This document shows, piece after piece, positions 8,166-15,917 of a stretch of DNA of 36,733 bases (its first letter is position 1; every line of letters begins with the position of its first letter). The position numbers were made by a program, and so were the translations under genes. The stretch covers positions 1 through 36,733 of the forward strand of contig JADJRI010000045.1 in NCBI GenBank assembly GCA_016712275.1, given 5' to 3'. The notes under the pieces are model-generated. The model did no database searches and was not told where the DNA came from. It saw nothing but the letters and a program-made list of their open reading frames with translations. This stretch comes from Planctomycetota bacterium. GTDB lineage: Bacteria > Planctomycetota > Phycisphaerae > UBA1845 > UTPLA1.

Positions 8166-10267
8166 TATCGACGAATGCGGTGCAATGAGGATGGCATCCG
8201 CGCTCGTCCCCGCTGCACGCCCAAGCCCTCACACCCCGGACACCACCCCATCCGCGAATTGTGGCTGAAATGATGCGGCGTGAGTTCATCAAAGCTCGTG
8301 CCACACTTGTCGCACGCGAAATGCTGCGAAAACCGCATCACCCGGTCGGCCTTCTCCCCATCCAGCACCACGACAATCATCACGCCCTTGCCGAGCGAGA
8401 GCGCATGTTCGATCGAATCCCCGATCCGCCCCCGCCCGCCCGCGCGAATAACCGCCCGATCCACAACCAATTCCACAGTGTGCGACCGCCGCGCATCGAT
8501 CTTCGGCTTCCCCGAAATCTCCACCACCTCGCCATCGATCCGCGCCCGCACATACCCCTGCGCCTCCCACCGCGCCAAGAGCGACTCCCACGTCTCCCCC
8601 GGTGACCGCTCCACCGGCGCGCACAAGAGTGCCCGCGTCCCATCTGGCAGCTCGCTGATCCGGTCAATCACTTCCTCACTCGATTGTGTTCCGATCGGCA
8701 ATTCGCAGTTCGGACAATAAGGCTGCCCCACTCGCGCCCACAGCACGCGCATGTAATCGTAAATCTCCGTCACCGTGCCCACGGTCGATCGCGGCGTGTT
8801 GCTCGCCGCCTTCTGCTCGATCGCAATCGCCGGTGACAGCCCATAGACATGATCGACCTTCGGCTTCTGAAACTGCCCGAGAAATTGACGCGCATACGAT
8901 GACAGCGATTCGACATACCGCCGCTGCCCCTCGACATACACCGTGTCCATGGCAAAGCTGGTCTTCCCGCTCCCCGAAACCCCGCTGCAAACCGTCATCG
9001 CCCCGCGCGGAATCCGCACGGTCACATCCTTCAGATTGTGCTCCTTGGCCCCAACAACAACGATGTCCGAAGTAACATCAATAGCCGCCGTGCCACTCCC
9101 TTGGCCCCTCGGCCCCTTGGCCCCTCGGCCCCTTTCCTTTTGTTTTGACTTTTCGACGTGAAGTTTACCCGCCGGTCGTCTGGCGGGACTTTTCGACGTT
9201 TCAAACAGCATCTCCACCAGCGCCTGCCCCGTAAACGACTCCGCGCATTTCGCCACATCTTCTGGCGTGCCCACCGCCACAACGCGCCCACCGCCGCTGC
9301 CACCCTCCGGCCCCAGATCAATCACCCAATCCGCCGTCTTCACCACATCCAGATTATGCTCGATCACAACAACACTATTGCCGCCATCCACAAATCCATG
9401 CAGCACCGCCAACAATTTCCGAATATCTTCAAAATGCAACCCCGTCGTCGGCTCATCCAGAATGTAAAGCGTCCGCCCCGTAGACCGCCGCACCAATTCC
9501 TTCGCCAGCTTGATCCGCTGCGCCTCGCCGCCCGACAGCGTCGTGCTCGCCTGCCCCAGCTTCAAATAATCCAACCCAACCGAGTGCAACGTCTCCAGCA
9601 TCTCGCGAATCTTCGGTATCGCATTGAAATGCTCCAGCGCCTGCTGCACGTCCATCTCAAGCACATCGTGAATGCTTTTCCCTCGAAAGTGAATCTGCAG
9701 CGTCTCATGGTTGAACCGCCGCCCGTCGCACACCGGACACGTCGTCCACACATCCGCCAGAAAATCCATCTCGACGCGATTCTGCCCGTTCCCCTCGCAC
9801 GCCTCGCACCGCCCGCCCCCGTTCTCGCCGGTCGACACATTGAAGCTGAACCGCCCCGGCGAATACCCCCGCACCTTGCTGTCCGGTAGCTTGGCAAAAA
9901 GTTCGCGAACTTCGTCGAAAAGCTTGATGTAAGTCGCCGGATTGCTCCGCGGCGTGCGTCCGATCGGCGATTGATCGATATCGATCACTTTGTCGAGATG
10001 TTCCTTCCCGTCGATCCCCGCATGCTTCCCCGGCTGCGCGCTCTGTGCCCCATTCAAATCCAGTGCCAACTGCTCGCGCAAAATGTCATTGACCAGCGAA
10101 CTCTTCCCCGACCCCGACACGCCGGTGACACAAACAAACCGCCCCAGCGGAATCTCGACATCGATATTCTTTAAGTTATTGTGCGACGCGCCACGCACGA
10201 CAAGCCAGTAATGGGTATCATGCGAAACCACGTCCTTTTGATTGCCTTTCCTCGATATAGTGGGCAT
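8102..10267 (-). CDS. uvrA: UvrA-like excinuclease ATPase, 5' part (frame 1 of a broken gene)
   Basis: The gene starts at ATG 10267 and opens, unusually, with a C-type UvrA cassette: P-loop GVSGSGKSS, VIDIDQSPIGRTPRSNPATY, zinc pair CEACEGNG / CPVCDG, signature LSGGEAQRIKLA and Walker B ILDEPTTGLH. A Gly/Lys/Arg linker follows, encoded by a G-rich repeat at ~9096-9138. An N-type cassette then begins: GVSGSGKTSFAMDTVYVEGQ, RRYVESLSSYARQF, the UvrB-interaction region, and zinc pair CDKCG / CPGCEGLG. The frame breaks after GLGVQRG. One missing G in the run at 8208-8211 (CCCC on the plus strand) would continue it as TSADAILIAPHSSILAGAIS into the 3' part. Composite length is ~1,704 aa with three ABC cassettes; ordinary UvrA has ~950 aa and two. 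UvrA finds DNA lesions and loads UvrB in nucleotide excision repair. Confidence 0.9.
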   Translation of the reverse strand: MPTISRKGNQKDVVSHDTHYWLVVRGASHNNLKNIDVEIPLGRFVCVTGVSGSGKSSLVNDILREQLALDLNGAQSAQPGKHAGIDGKEHLDKVIDIDQSPIGRTPRSNPATYIKLFDEVRELFAKLPDSKVRGYSPGRFSFNVSTGENGGGRCEACEGNGQNRVEMDFLADVWTTCPVCDGRRFNHETLQIHFRGKSIHDVLEMDVQQALEHFNAIPKIREMLETLHSVGLDYLKLGQASTTLSGGEAQRIKLAKELVRRSTGRTLYILDEPTTGLHFEDIRKLLAVLHGFVDGGNSVVVIEHNLDVVKTADWVIDLGPEGGSGGGRVVAVGTPEDVAKCAESFTGQALVEMLFETSKSPARRPAGKLHVEKSKQKERGRGAKGPRGQGSGTAAIDVTSDIVVVGAKEHNLKDVTVRIPRGAMTVCSGVSGSGKTSFAMDTVYVEGQRRYVESLSSYARQFLGQFQKPKVDHVYGLSPAIAIEQKAASNTPRSTVGTVTEIYDYMRVLWARVGQPYCPNCELPIGTQSSEEVIDRISELPDGTRALLCAPVERSPGETWESLLARWEAQGYVRARIDGEVVEISGKPKIDARRSHTVELVVDRAVIRAGGRGRIGDSIEHALSLGKGVMIVVVLDGEKADRVMRFSQHFACDKCGTSFDELTPHHFSHNSRMGWCPGCEGLGVQRGRARMPSSLHRIRRYWRVPFRFGRMWIRIRCCGGC

Positions 10268-10362
10268 TTTCTTGACGATTCGCCAATATTGTAGTATTCT
10301 TTAGGCAGCTCTTTGTAAGCGAGAGTCGGCTTCATGCCGTGCGTTGCGTCAAGCAACCTGGC

Positions 10363-11148
10363 TTACAAAGGGCTTGTTTTATTGATGTCGAATGGGTTTT
10401 TCTCACGGGTGTAGTAATTCTTGGGGTACTTGTCTCGATCGTACAAGTCGAGAACGAGTTCAACTTTCTGCCGGACGAAATCAAAATACCTCATTTCGCC
10501 TTTTGTGAAAGCACGATACACCGCCCAGTTCATGTAGTCGATAATCTGAAGACAAGGCTCATTGGAAGGCGTCTGACACTGAACTCTTATCTGCGTTTCA
10601 ATCTTTGTCTTCCAGATTGCCTGAAATTCATCGAGCCCTTTCGAAATTGCATCCTCCAGCGGCTTCTGCCGCACACGGTCGCCGCGCTTTGAGAAGTAAA
10701 TCCAATTTCGCGAGCAACGATGTAATACATTTCGAAAGAGCAGGGAAATAAGATGATCGTAAAATCGGCTCGGACTTGACTTAAATGACTTGCGAAAAGT
10801 AGTTTCACGTTTTCTCGCCACTACAAATTGCGAACGAAAATCCATGTTCGCAATTTCGCGGAAAACAGCATGGCGAACTTCGGGACAATCATCTTTCGCG
10901 TGAAAAGAAATGGCCGTCTTTTTCATTGAAGGAATTGCAGAGAGGTACGAATCCGTCAAGAGCTTTGAACGCAACGCTGCCAACGATTGCCGTGCGGAAT
11001 GCGGGTCGGTCACTTCAATAAAACCCAATATGAGGATTGGCGAACAGCCCAATTGGCCGACAATCGTCTCTCCCCATCGATCAAAGAAAACAGGATCTCC
11101 GGCTTCATCAACGAAGTACCAAGCTGTTTTGTCCACTGGTTCTTGCAT
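10363..11148 (-). CDS. DUF3800-like protein
   Basis: This 261-aa protein has WYFVDEAGDPVFF near the N-terminus and QIIDYMNWAVYRAF toward the C-terminus. These match the two acidic motifs of the DUF3800 family ('YxDExGd' and 'QxxDxxxw...'), proposed to be RNase H-fold proteins and often found near mobile or defence genes (family knowledge; the activity is not established). No signal peptide or membrane helix is seen. It follows the 99-aa gene by 12 bp on the same strand, so the two probably share a transcript. It ends ~95 bp before the uvrA start. Confidence 0.65.
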   Translation of the reverse strand: MQEPVDKTAWYFVDEAGDPVFFDRWGETIVGQLGCSPILILGFIEVTDPHSARQSLAALRSKLLTDSYLSAIPSMKKTAISFHAKDDCPEVRHAVFREIANMDFRSQFVVARKRETTFRKSFKSSPSRFYDHLISLLFRNVLHRCSRNWIYFSKRGDRVRQKPLEDAISKGLDEFQAIWKTKIETQIRVQCQTPSNEPCLQIIDYMNWAVYRAFTKGEMRYFDFVRQKVELVLDLYDRDKYPKNYYTREKNPFDINKTSPL

Positions 11149-11160
11149 CGAAGGACTCGC

Positions 11161-11460
11161 CTAACGATTGTTACGATTGGCAATTCCGAGTTCGCCATTT
11201 TTCATTTGTTGCTCATCGCAAGCCTTTCGCATGCGCAATTGGTCAATCACAAAATTCATCATCCCACCGAGCGCCTTGAACTTCTGCTCCGGCCTCATCG
11301 CCTCCGCCAAGTGCCGCTGCATCATCCGATCCTTTTCCGCCGGCGACATGTTCCGCAGCATCTCATTCATCATCCGCCCCAACTCCGCAAACCGCCGCGC
11401 ATCCGCCTCCCGCAAGACGGCGCCCTCCACCTCCTCCAATTTCATATCATCATTCATCAC
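11161..11460 (-). CDS. Small protein of unknown function (99 aa)
   Basis: The protein is charged and methionine-rich (RMMNEMLRNMSPAEKDRMMQRH), probably helical throughout, with no membrane segment. The start has GGAAG at a proper distance (around 11466), which supports translation from 11460. It sits between the ferredoxin gene (80 bp upstream) and the DUF3800-like gene (12 bp downstream), all on the minus strand. I do not recognise the family. Confidence 0.55.
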   Translation of the reverse strand: MMNDDMKLEEVEGAVLREADARRFAELGRMMNEMLRNMSPAEKDRMMQRHLAEAMRPEQKFKALGGMMNFVIDQLRMRKACDEQQMKNGELGIANRNNR

Positions 11461-11540
11461 ACTTCCGCCGACCTCGAAAGAAAACGCAGTATCTCAAGTC
11501 TCAGCATGTCCCCGTTTTCGACGATTTGACGTTTCGGCGT

Positions 11541-11891
11541 TCATCCCCGATGCTCGCACCCCTTCGTATTCAAACACCCCTCCTTCAACCTGAGTCGCTC
11601 CACCACAACGCCCCCCACCAAATGCGACGCCACCACCTCCTCCACATCCGCCGGCGTCACAAACCCATACCACACCCCCTCCGGATACACCACCATCGTC
11701 ACCCCATGCTCGCATTGATCCAGACACCCCGCCGAATTCACCCGCACCCGCCCCTTGAGCCCCCGCTCCGCCGCCAGCGTCTTTAGCCGCTCGCGAATCG
11801 CCTCGGCCCCCTTCCCCGCGCAGCACCCCCGCACCTGCCCCTCCGCCCGCACATTCGTGCATACAAACAAATGTCTCTCAAATGCCGCCAT
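11541..11891 (-). CDS. Thioredoxin-like [2Fe-2S] ferredoxin
   Basis: This 116-aa protein carries the four-cysteine pattern of thioredoxin-fold [2Fe-2S] ferredoxins: C in FVCTNVR, C in RGCCAGKG, and the pair in NSAGCLDQCEHG, followed by VTMVVYPEGVWYG. This is the '(2Fe-2S) ferredoxin domain-containing' family related to the NuoE C-terminal fold. It is a soluble electron carrier or possibly a cofactor-biosynthesis helper. A GAGGTG ribosome binding site lies ~6 bp before the ATG at 11891. The last ~15 residues are not conserved in pattern. It diverges from glutamate dehydrogenase across a 350-bp gap. Confidence 0.88.
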   Translation of the reverse strand: MAAFERHLFVCTNVRAEGQVRGCCAGKGAEAIRERLKTLAAERGLKGRVRVNSAGCLDQCEHGVTMVVYPEGVWYGFVTPADVEEVVASHLVGGVVVERLRLKEGCLNTKGCEHRG

Positions 11892-12242
11892 GTTGACACC
11901 TCACACCGCGCGTCCATGCAAATCAAAAAAATTCGATTCACGACTCCTGTAGCACCGGCGTCCCGCCGGATTGAACATAATGCACGCGAAGCAGATACCC
12001 ACAGGCGAGACCACTATCCCACTCGAATGCAATAGCTCTTAACCCACCTTCGCCGCACCGAATCATAACCAAACCAGACGCCAAGCCCCAGTGCCCCAAA
12101 ATCGCGCCAACGGCGTCGATTCTCATTTTTCTCGCCATTCGCCTTGCATATTTCGGGACCCACCCTTAAGTTCATCAAGAACCCCCCACATCCGATCGAT
12201 ACCCATCCCGGTTTCACTGCGCACTCTAACCGAGGAGACGAC
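11892..12242. other. Divergent intergenic region with a hairpin at 11955-11969
   Basis: These 350 bp lie between the divergent ferredoxin and gdh genes and should hold both promoters. I cannot pick convincing -35/-10 pairs. A perfect 6-bp inverted repeat, ccggcg-tcc-cgccgg, lies at 11955-11969 within 'ctcctgtagcaccggcg...', which resembles extragenic palindromes scattered through planctomycete genomes. No gene is supported here. Confidence 0.5.
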
Positions 12243-13577
12243 ATGTCCGCTCAAACCGCCCCCCCGTCGAAAAAAGCAATTGCCGCCAGCCCAACCACCC
12301 CGTCCGACAACCGCTCGCACGAGCCGCACGAAACCGAAGCCACGGCCCACATGAACTTCAATCGCATCACCGACGAACAATTCCAGGCCGCAGCCGACCA
12401 TCTCAAGCTCGATCCCGAAATCCAGCTCGTTCTCCGAACGCCCTATCGCGAGCTCATCGTGCAAATACCCGTCCGCATGGATGACGGCCACCTCGAGCTC
12501 TTCCACGGCTATCGCGTCCAGCACAACGCCGTGCGCGGCCCCTACAAGGGCGGCCTGCGGTTCCATCCCGAAGTCGATCTTAACGAAGTCCGCTCGCTCG
12601 CCGCGCTGATGACATGGAAGACGGCCCTGGTCGATATTCCCTTCGGCGGCGCAAAAGGCGGCGTCACCTGCGACCCCACCAAGATGTCGCGCGACGAATT
12701 GCAGCGGCTCACCCGCGAATTCACCCGCAAGCTCGACATGGCCCTCGGCGTCTATCGCGATATCCCCGCGCCCGATGTGAACACCAATCCGCAGGTCATG
12801 GCTTGGATCATGGACGAATACGGCAAGAAGCACGGCTACACGCCCGCCATCGTCACCGGCAAGCCGGTCAGCCTCGGCGGCTCGCTCGGCCGCGAACAGG
12901 CCACCGGCCGCGGCACGATGATCATCACCCGCGAAGCGTGCCGGGCGCTCAAGATGAGCCTTAAGGGGGCGTCCGTCGCCATTCAGGGATTCGGCAACGT
13001 CGGCTCATGGACGGCCAGGCTGGTCGGCGAACAGGGTGCCAAGATTGTGGCAGTGTCCGACGTGCATGGCGGCATTCACTGTCCGGCCGGTATCGACGTG
13101 ACCGCGCTCTTCGCTCATGTCAAAGAGGAGAAAACAGTCCTCGGCTTCCCCGGTTCGGTATCGATCACCAACGAAGAGCTGCTGTGCCTCAACGTTGACA
13201 TCCTCATCCCCGCGGCCCTCGGCGGCGCCATCACGCGGGAGAACGCCGACCACATCCAGGCCAAGCTCGTCATCGAGGCGGCCAACTCGCCGGTGACGCC
13301 CCGCGCCGACGAAATGCTCCGCCAGCGGGGCATCACCGTCATTCCCGATATTCTCGTGAACGCCGGCGGCGTCACCGTCTCCTACTTCGAGTGGGTCCAG
13401 AACCTCCAGCAGTTCCGCTGGGACGAAGCCCGCGTGAACGACGAGCTCGAAAAACGCATGGTGGCCGCATGGCAGTTGGTTCACACCGTGGCCACCGGCC
13501 AGAAGCTGCCCTACCGCATCGCGGCCTACTGCGTGGCACTGGAGAAAGTGGCCGAAGCGACGCGGCAGCGGTATTGA
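12243..13577 (+). CDS. gdhA: Glutamate dehydrogenase (Glu/Leu/Phe/Val dehydrogenase family)
   Basis: The start is ATG 12243, preceded by GAGGAG six bases upstream; an upstream in-frame ATG at 12144 lacks such a site. The protein has 444 aa. The dimerisation/catalytic half has GPYKGGLRFHPEVDLNEV, LVDIPFGGAKGG (catalytic lysines) and YRDIPAPDVNTNPQVMAWI. The Rossmann half has AIQGFGNVGSW, IEAANSPVTPRAD and ILVNAGGVTVSYFEWVQN. It interconverts glutamate with 2-oxoglutarate plus ammonia. The 30-aa Pro/Ser/Thr-rich N-terminal stretch before HMNFNRITDEQF is extra relative to the core family. The gene stands alone on the plus strand. Confidence 0.95.
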   Translation: MSAQTAPPSKKAIAASPTTPSDNRSHEPHETEATAHMNFNRITDEQFQAAADHLKLDPEIQLVLRTPYRELIVQIPVRMDDGHLELFHGYRVQHNAVRGPYKGGLRFHPEVDLNEVRSLAALMTWKTALVDIPFGGAKGGVTCDPTKMSRDELQRLTREFTRKLDMALGVYRDIPAPDVNTNPQVMAWIMDEYGKKHGYTPAIVTGKPVSLGGSLGREQATGRGTMIITREACRALKMSLKGASVAIQGFGNVGSWTARLVGEQGAKIVAVSDVHGGIHCPAGIDVTALFAHVKEEKTVLGFPGSVSITNEELLCLNVDILIPAALGGAITRENADHIQAKLVIEAANSPVTPRADEMLRQRGITVIPDILVNAGGVTVSYFEWVQNLQQFRWDEARVNDELEKRMVAAWQLVHTVATGQKLPYRIAAYCVALEKVAEATRQRY

Positions 13578-14095
13578 GGTTGCCGATTGACAAGAAGGGG
13601 CCGAGGAGTCGAGGGGTCGAGGGGCCAAGGGAAGGAATGGGGGCCGGAAAAGAGAGGTGAGGGGGAGAGCAGGTGAGCAGGCGAGGGATAGGGCCTGTCG
13701 GCGGACCGCAGGGAGAGGCGCGGGCGAAGATGGGGCGCGGGTTCGGAGGGTGTTTCGGGGGCGTTTTCATCGGAAAATCACCTTGGGCCGGGATTGCAAG
13801 TTCCTTGTTCGTAACGTGTTAGGTTTCTTGTGCTTCGTAACGCGGGCCATTTCTTGTAAGAAAAAACCCCCAAGGCTGAAAATTGCTGGAAATTCCTGAA
13901 CAGGGGAATAAGAAGGGCCAAGGGGCCGGGGGTCGAGGGGTCGAGGGGAGGAATTGGGGGCATGGGCGGTCTCCGGGGCCGCGGGGGGCGGGCCTTTTTC
14001 AATATACACCGGATTGGGCGGCGGGCAAGTTTTCATTCGGGAAATGTTTGGTATGGGGATTGCAAGGCGGTATTAACACGCTTTGTAACTTGCAC
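13578..14095. repeat. Intergenic region with two copies of a G-rich low-complexity repeat
   Basis: There is no credible gene in these ~520 bp. Two similar G-rich blocks lie at 13596-13650 and 13911-13965, each built from 'ggccg(a)ggggtcgagggg' units followed by 'ggaat(t)gggggc'. A related block on the other strand codes for the linker inside uvrA (9096-9138). An 11-bp match (gggattgcaag) occurs at 13790-13800 and 14056-14066, each followed by a TAAC and an A-rich tract, hinting at an old duplication of the region next to the tracrRNA. Confidence 0.55.
14060..14089 (+). promoter_or_regulatory. Weak candidate promoter for cas9
   Basis: TTGCAA (14060-14065) and TGTAAC (14084-14089) each match four of six bases of the sigma70 consensus and are 18 bp apart. 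A transcript from here would begin near the 3' end of the tracrRNA gene and run antisense through it before reaching the cas9 start at 14275. No better plus-strand promoter is visible between 14096 and 14275. Support is weak. Confidence 0.25.
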
Positions 14096-14131
14096 AAAAA
14101 AACCGCAGGTCAGGGGTTGCCTGAGCTGCGG
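14096..14131 (-). terminator. Rho-independent terminator of the tracrRNA
   Basis: On the minus strand, CCGCAG-C-UCAGG, loop CAACC, CCUGA-C-CUGCGG is followed by seven U residues. The stem has 11 pairs with one C-C mismatch. It forms the 3' hairpin of the tracrRNA. Confidence 0.88.
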
Positions 14132-14200
14132 TGGTCGCCGTAAGGCGGTGCCTGCGATTTTTCTTGTTGCATAAACCCACGAGGCAGGGTCGAATACACT
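14096..14200 (-). ncRNA. tracrRNA of the type II CRISPR system
   Basis: The minus strand from 14200 begins with an anti-repeat (14200-14166). Its first 23 bases pair with the 3' part of the array repeat with a single change that becomes a G-U pair, and after an internal bulge the five bases GCAAC pair with the repeat's 5' GUUGC. An A-rich linker, a small hairpin (CGCC-UUAC-GGCG, 14136-14147) and a strong terminal hairpin with a T-tract (14096-14131) follow. The order anti-repeat, nexus-like hairpin, terminator is that of tracrRNAs. Length is about 105 nt. It is transcribed away from cas9 and its promoter is listed separately. It would pair with crRNA, recruit RNase III and scaffold Cas9. Confidence 0.88.
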
Positions 14201-14207
14201 TGACCAA

Positions 14208-14237
14208 ATTCTGCCCCCTGAGTCACATTGGTGTCAA
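14208..14237 (-). promoter_or_regulatory. tracrRNA promoter
   Basis: The minus strand has a perfect TTGACA (-35) at 14237-14232 and CAGAAT (-10, four of six consensus bases) at 14213-14208, 18 bp apart. This places the transcription start at about 14200, exactly where the anti-repeat begins. The agreement of promoter position with the RNA's 5' end supports both calls. Confidence 0.75.
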
Positions 14238-14274
14238 GAGGACTTCACCAATAATTGAACAAGGGGAGAGTACA

Positions 14275-15672
14275 GTGAAAGCGCTCGGGCTCGACATTGG
14301 TACAAATTCGGTAGGGTCAAGTTGGATCAATCTCGATACAGGCGAGATTGATGTTGGTCTGAGTGTATTTCCGGCCGGAGTAGTTGAGACTGACGAGGCC
14401 CGCGGCGAGCCGAAGAACGCGAAAAGACGAATGGCCCGTCGCACGCGCATTACCCTAGCGCGGCGCTCCCTGCGAAAACGTTTACTTCGGCTTGAATTGA
14501 TTGCACGGGGGCTGTTGCCGGCTGATGAAGAGACATTTCGAAAGCTACTTGAAGGTTCTGATCCCTGGGCGCTTCGGCGCGAGGGTCTGTCAAGGTCGCT
14601 ACACCCTCATGAATTCGGTCGAGTCCTACTGCACTTGGCACAAAGGCGGGGCGCACTGGGAATTCGAGAACCCGAGGATGACGAGGAGTTAAAGAGCGAC
14701 GACGGAAAAGTCAAGAAGGCAATCGGCGAGACGCGTGCGGCCATGCTTGCAGAATCCGAGCGAGTCGGCCAAAAAATTGAAACTTTCGGACAACTCATCG
14801 CAAACCTTCGTGACGAGCGACGACACGCAATCGACACAGACGACAAACGTCTGCCCGCCAAGCAGATCGGCCCGCGTGAGTGGCGTGACGCTGTTAGAAA
14901 CAAAGGAGGCGATTTCCAGTTTCATGCGGACCGAGCAATGATCCGTGACGAGTTTGGCAAATTGTGGACCAAGCAAAAACTATTCGGCGGTCCTTTAGCT
15001 TCAATACTAAGTGACGATCTTCTGAATAAGCTGGACGACGAAGCAGGAGATTCAACTTGGCGGCACAAGGGACTATTGTTCGGCCAGCGTCGACAATCAT
15101 GGGACATGGGTACTCTTGGCCGGTGCGTACTTGAACCCACCGAAAGATGCGTACCTATCGCCGATATGTATGCTTCCTTTTATCGGGTAATCGAGACCGT
15201 CAACAACATAAAGATCATCGATAGCGGCAAAGCGGCGCGACCACTTGAGCCTGAAGAGCGCAAGGCGATCATTGATTGTCTTCGTGGCCCGCTGGGAATC
15301 TATGAATCAGGCAAGAATAAGGGTAAGCCAAAGAAAACTGTCAGTGTGACTGAATTGCGAAACCTTAGGGTCTTTGGCTGGGGGCGAGCGACCAAGACAA
15401 CACAGCATCGATTCAATATCGAGTCCGACCCCGATCGCGAAATCAACACAGATTGGTTTCATCGATCTATTGTGCATGGAGCAATCGGTGAATCAAGATG
15501 GAATAACATGGATGGCCGGACGCGGGCGTCAGTAAATCGAGCAATCTTGAACTACGATCCAGACCGCGATGATCATGAAAAGCACTGCGCCCCGGGGGCC
15601 GTGAAATGGTGGCGTTGCTCGGATGTTGAAGCGGATTTGCTCATCAGAGCATGGAAGTCGCCCCTGCATTAG
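14275..15672 (+). CDS. cas9: Cas9 N-terminal fragment: RuvC-I, bridge helix, REC lobe
   Basis: This fragment is 465 residues as read, ending at TAG 15670-15672. KALGLDIGTNSVGSSWINLD holds the RuvC-I aspartate. The bridge helix is NAKRRMARRTRITLARRSLR, followed by LLHLAQRRGALGI, the usual start of the REC lobe. The TAG lies between two opposite homopolymer indels and disappears when both are undone; the frame after it is the same as before it and continues to 15897. The fragment alone would lack HNH, RuvC-II/III and the PAM-interacting domain, so it could not act as a nuclease. Confidence 0.85.
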   Translation: MKALGLDIGTNSVGSSWINLDTGEIDVGLSVFPAGVVETDEARGEPKNAKRRMARRTRITLARRSLRKRLLRLELIARGLLPADEETFRKLLEGSDPWALRREGLSRSLHPHEFGRVLLHLAQRRGALGIREPEDDEELKSDDGKVKKAIGETRAAMLAESERVGQKIETFGQLIANLRDERRHAIDTDDKRLPAKQIGPREWRDAVRNKGGDFQFHADRAMIRDEFGKLWTKQKLFGGPLASILSDDLLNKLDDEAGDSTWRHKGLLFGQRRQSWDMGTLGRCVLEPTERCVPIADMYASFYRVIETVNNIKIIDSGKAARPLEPEERKAIIDCLRGPLGIYESGKNKGKPKKTVSVTELRNLRVFGWGRATKTTQHRFNIESDPDREINTDWFHRSIVHGAIGESRWNNMDGRTRASVNRAILNYDPDRDDHEKHCAPGAVKWWRCSDVEADLLIRAWKSPLH

Positions 15673-15917
15673 AAAAAACGTCTTAACCTGTCGCGGCGAG
15701 CGGTGCGCAATTTACTGAGCGTCATGGATGCGGCACCCAATCATGAAACGCATGGATTCAAAAGCCTTGGACGGTGGCTAACCCAAATCGAGGCACGCAA
15801 GTTGATTGCAAATGACTTGAATCTTGCGGATGTCACAACAGGCGAGCCGTTCCATCCCCGAACGCGTGATCGCTATGCGACGGGCGCAAAGGGCTAACCG
15901 CTCGCGACCGTCATTAC

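Noticed and set aside
6240..8273. Two long plus-strand frames rich in Arg/His/Pro opposite uvrA
   Set aside because: The composition is typical of antisense frames over GC-rich genes, with no family motif.
12123..13628. Minus-strand frames of over 200 codons opposite glutamate dehydrogenase
   Set aside because: The sense strand is a complete, well-recognised gdh; the antisense frames show no motif or ribosome binding site.
14131..14274. An upstream ATG at 14131 in frame with cas9
   Set aside because: It would place the tracrRNA region inside the protein, and the added residues do not resemble Cas9. GTG 14275 has a strong ribosome binding site and gives the normal N-terminus.
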